Assembly: GCA_024644125.1 (NCBI GenBank)
Contig: JAHELQ010000040.1
Span: 1-6,919 of the forward strand
Direction: 5' to 3'
Length of the DNA stretch: 6,919 nucleotides
Source of the DNA: Candidatus Aminicenantota bacterium
GTDB taxonomy: Bacteria > Acidobacteriota > Aminicenantia > UBA2199
Position numbers and translations under genes: made by a program. Below are positions 5,409 to 6,919 of the stretch, piece after piece (the first letter of the stretch is position 1; each line of letters starts with the position of its first letter). The notes beneath the pieces were generated by a model. That model was not told where the DNA came from. It saw nothing but the letters and a program-made list of their open reading frames with translations, and searched no databases.

Positions 5409-6575
5409 ATGAAAAGATTAATACTAATCATAGTTCTACTGGGTTGGAGCGTAAAAGGGTTCGCAATTATCCCCGATTTCTTCGGGGCCAGGTCATTGGC
5501 TTTGGGATATGGTTCGTTGGCGTTGTCTTATGATGTGAACGCCCTGTTCATCAATCCCGCAAATCTTACGGTTCAAGTGGCGCCGATGTCCGGGTATCAA
5601 TTTCAATACAATCATATGGAATACCTGGATTTCGACGAACTACTGTCCGACGTTTTATCGTTTGATCTGAAAAATTTCGAAAATCTGACATTCGATCAAA
5701 AAACCGAACTGATGGGTGGGCTCGACCAGGTTTTCAATTCGAAATTTGGATTCTACGGCTCCCAGGGAAACGTTCCTGGTTTTGTCACAAAAAATTTTGG
5801 ATTCAGCGCTTCGTTTATCAAAACCGCTATTGTCCACCCAGTGCAGAACGATATCCTGGAAAAAGATATCAGCGAGATCACCAACGACGATATTGCCTCG
5901 TTGAATATGAATTTCATCGGTCTCAACTACCGCAAATTCTCCCTGGGGTATGCTCTGCAATTGACTCAGACCGTCCATGTAGGCGTCGGTTTGCATTATT
6001 TGAAGGGGAAAATCAAAGAGTTCCGCCGCTCCATTGTCGATGACGCTTTCGATCAAAACAACGGAACGGAAGATTATCTGAAAACCGCCTGGGAAGATGC
6101 TGATGAAGATTTCTCCAAAATTATCGCGGACTTTTCCGCTGTAATGGATGTCGGAAGATTCTTTCGAGTCGGCCTCGTGCTGAGGAATTTTGGTAATCCC
6201 ACCATCGCCCTCCCCGAAGGGGAAATCGTCATTAAAAAACGTATTATTGCCGGTATCGCGTTCAGGCCCGATCCTGAGTGGGGAATTTTCCTGGATGTGG
6301 ATATAGCGAAAGGGGATTTGTTGCTGAACGGCAATGAAATGCAACCGATTTCCATTGGAATTGAGCGAAGTTTTTTTAACAACACTTTTTTCTTGAGAGT
6401 CGGAATGTTGAACGATTTGACTGAAAAAAAGTTTTTAGGAAACGAATCCAATGCCCTGTTCGGCTTTGGTCTTGGTTTCAACATGCGTAATATAATGGTG
6501 GATGCGGCGTTGGCGCTTGACAGCGGCGGCGCATTGAAAAGCCTTGCAATTTCCGGCCACTATATATTAAATTAG
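5409..6575 (+). CDS. Outer-membrane beta-barrel protein of the TraF/PorV/FadL-like superfamily
   Basis: This 388-aa exported protein starts with a Sec signal peptide (1-19: MKR, a hydrophobic LILIIVLLGW core, then GFA before the likely cleavage site). The mature N-terminus carries the superfamily signature GARSLALGYGSLALS (26-40) followed by NALFINPANL (44-53), equivalent to the DANALYWNPAGL block of PorV/TraF-type barrels. Alternating hydrophobic-polar strands run through the rest, for example VGVGLHYLKGKI (191-202), RVGLVLRNFGNPTIA (253-267), RIIAGIAFRPDPEWGIFLDV (278-297), SIGIERSF (315-322) and the end segment SLAISGHYILN (378-388). An acidic helical stretch (about 74-110) and a charged loop (about 203-235) are insertions. 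It should lie in the outer membrane; many relatives are automatically named conjugal transfer protein TraF, but nothing here indicates conjugation. The cargo or partner is unknown. It has its own strong promoter, and the start is fixed by the signal peptide. Confidence 0.82.
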   Translation: MKRLILIIVLLGWSVKGFAIIPDFFGARSLALGYGSLALSYDVNALFINPANLTVQVAPMSGYQFQYNHMEYLDFDELLSDVLSFDLKNFENLTFDQKTELMGGLDQVFNSKFGFYGSQGNVPGFVTKNFGFSASFIKTAIVHPVQNDILEKDISEITNDDIASLNMNFIGLNYRKFSLGYALQLTQTVHVGVGLHYLKGKIKEFRRSIVDDAFDQNNGTEDYLKTAWEDADEDFSKIIADFSAVMDVGRFFRVGLVLRNFGNPTIALPEGEIVIKKRIIAGIAFRPDPEWGIFLDVDIAKGDLLLNGNEMQPISIGIERSFFNNTFFLRVGMLNDLTEKKFLGNESNALFGFGLGFNMRNIMVDAALALDSGGALKSLAISGHYILN

Positions 6576-6588
6576 TTTATTCGTGGAT

Positions 6589-6617
6589 TTGACATATATG
6601 TTAATTTTAATTAGAAT
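6589..6617 (+). promoter_or_regulatory. Promoter of the pilB/gspE-like gene
   Basis: A perfect TTGACA (6589-6594), the optimal 17-nt spacer and TAGAAT (6612-6617, 5/6 match) lie in the 59-nt gap after the barrel gene. Transcription should start near 6624. That leaves a leader of roughly 10 nt, so the weak GAGAGA (6620-6625) would be only partly transcribed. Confidence 0.75.
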
Positions 6618-6634
6618 GTGAGAGAATAATAAAC

Positions 6635-6919
6635 ATGACGATGAAAATCGGAGAATTTCTTTTAAACGACAACAAGATTTCCCAGGAACAACTCATGCAT
6701 GCTCTTGAGTTGCAAAAAAAAGAACCCGGGAAATTGGGAAGTATTCTGGTCCGCCTTGGTTATATCACTGAAGATGATATAGCCCAGGCGTTGAGCAAAC
6801 AATTCGGCTATCCTTCGGTTAACCTTTCGAAATTCGATATCGACGAACGCATCCTCGAATTGATCAAACCGGAAATTTGCCGGAAACATATCGTGATTCC
6901 TGTTCATAGGATCGGTTCC
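6635..6919 (+). CDS. PilB/GspE-family type IV pilus or type II secretion ATPase, N-terminal part (3' end outside window)
   Basis: The frame is open to the window edge and gives 95 residues. They form the N-terminal regulatory domain (T2SSE_N/MshEN) that precedes the ATPase core in PilB, MshE and GspE. Two 24-residue motifs are visible: KIGEFLLNDNKIS to ALELQ (4-27) and KLGSILVRLGYIT to ALSKQ (33-56), separated by 5 residues. This is the 24-5-24 layout of MshEN domains that bind cyclic di-GMP; the first residue of each motif, usually Arg, is Lys here. The following FGYPSVNLSKF and ELIKPEICRKHIVIPV are also standard for PilB/GspE N-termini. The whole enzyme would be a cytoplasmic hexameric ATPase driving pilus assembly or secretion. 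The start could be the ATG at 6635 or at 6641, two codons later. The catalytic part is not in the window, so PilB and GspE cannot be separated. Confidence 0.87.
   Translation, partial: MTMKIGEFLLNDNKISQEQLMHALELQKKEPGKLGSILVRLGYITEDDIAQALSKQFGYPSVNLSKFDIDERILELIKPEICRKHIVIPVHRIGS

Overview
The window comes from a bacterium with an outer membrane. Evidence for this is a FadL/TraF/PorV-type beta-barrel gene, a probable lipoprotein and the start of a PilB/GspE-type pilus or secretion ATPase. Base composition is moderate, and the short intergenic gaps are A+T-rich. I cannot fix the lineage. A diderm outside the best-studied groups (for example Acidobacteriota/Aminicenantota-like, FCB-like or deltaproteobacterial) fits the gene content, but this is a weak inference.

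Left part (1-4090, + strand): one very compact run of co-directional genes. It holds the 3' end of thiC (thiamine pyrimidine synthesis), an MBL-fold metallo-hydrolase, yebC (translation/regulatory factor), ruvC, ruvA and ruvB. The junctions are +6, +2, -1, -17 and -4 nt, so the genes are almost certainly co-transcribed and partly translationally coupled. RuvA, RuvB and RuvC together form the Holliday-junction branch-migration and resolution machine. yebC-ruvC-ruvA-ruvB is a common bacterial order; thiC and the hydrolase in front of it are the less expected part.

Middle part (4087-4674, - strand): one convergent gene for a small, cysteine-rich, probably exported protein with a carboxypeptidase-regulatory-like (Ig-type) domain. 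Its stop codon overlaps the ruvB stop codon, leaving no room for a terminator between them. It has a near-consensus promoter and a strong Shine-Dalgarno sequence. A 150-nt divergent region separates it from the next gene.

Right part (4675-6919, + strand): three genes, each preceded by its own sigma70-like promoter. They encode a 217-aa protein with LRV/HEAT-like helical repeats and a gapless internal duplication, a 388-aa outer-membrane barrel protein, and the N-terminus of a PilB/GspE-family ATPase carrying a tandem MshEN-type (c-di-GMP-binding) motif. For the first two, the -10 box ends exactly 8 nt before the ATG and no correctly spaced Shine-Dalgarno is present, so leaderless or nearly leaderless mRNAs are predicted.

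Most of the window is ordinary housekeeping sequence. No CRISPR array, mobile element, tRNA, rRNA or clear intrinsic terminator was seen. The points most worth a second look are the leaderless promoter geometry, the Cys-cluster lipoprotein, the duplicated LRV-like protein and the modified MshEN motif.
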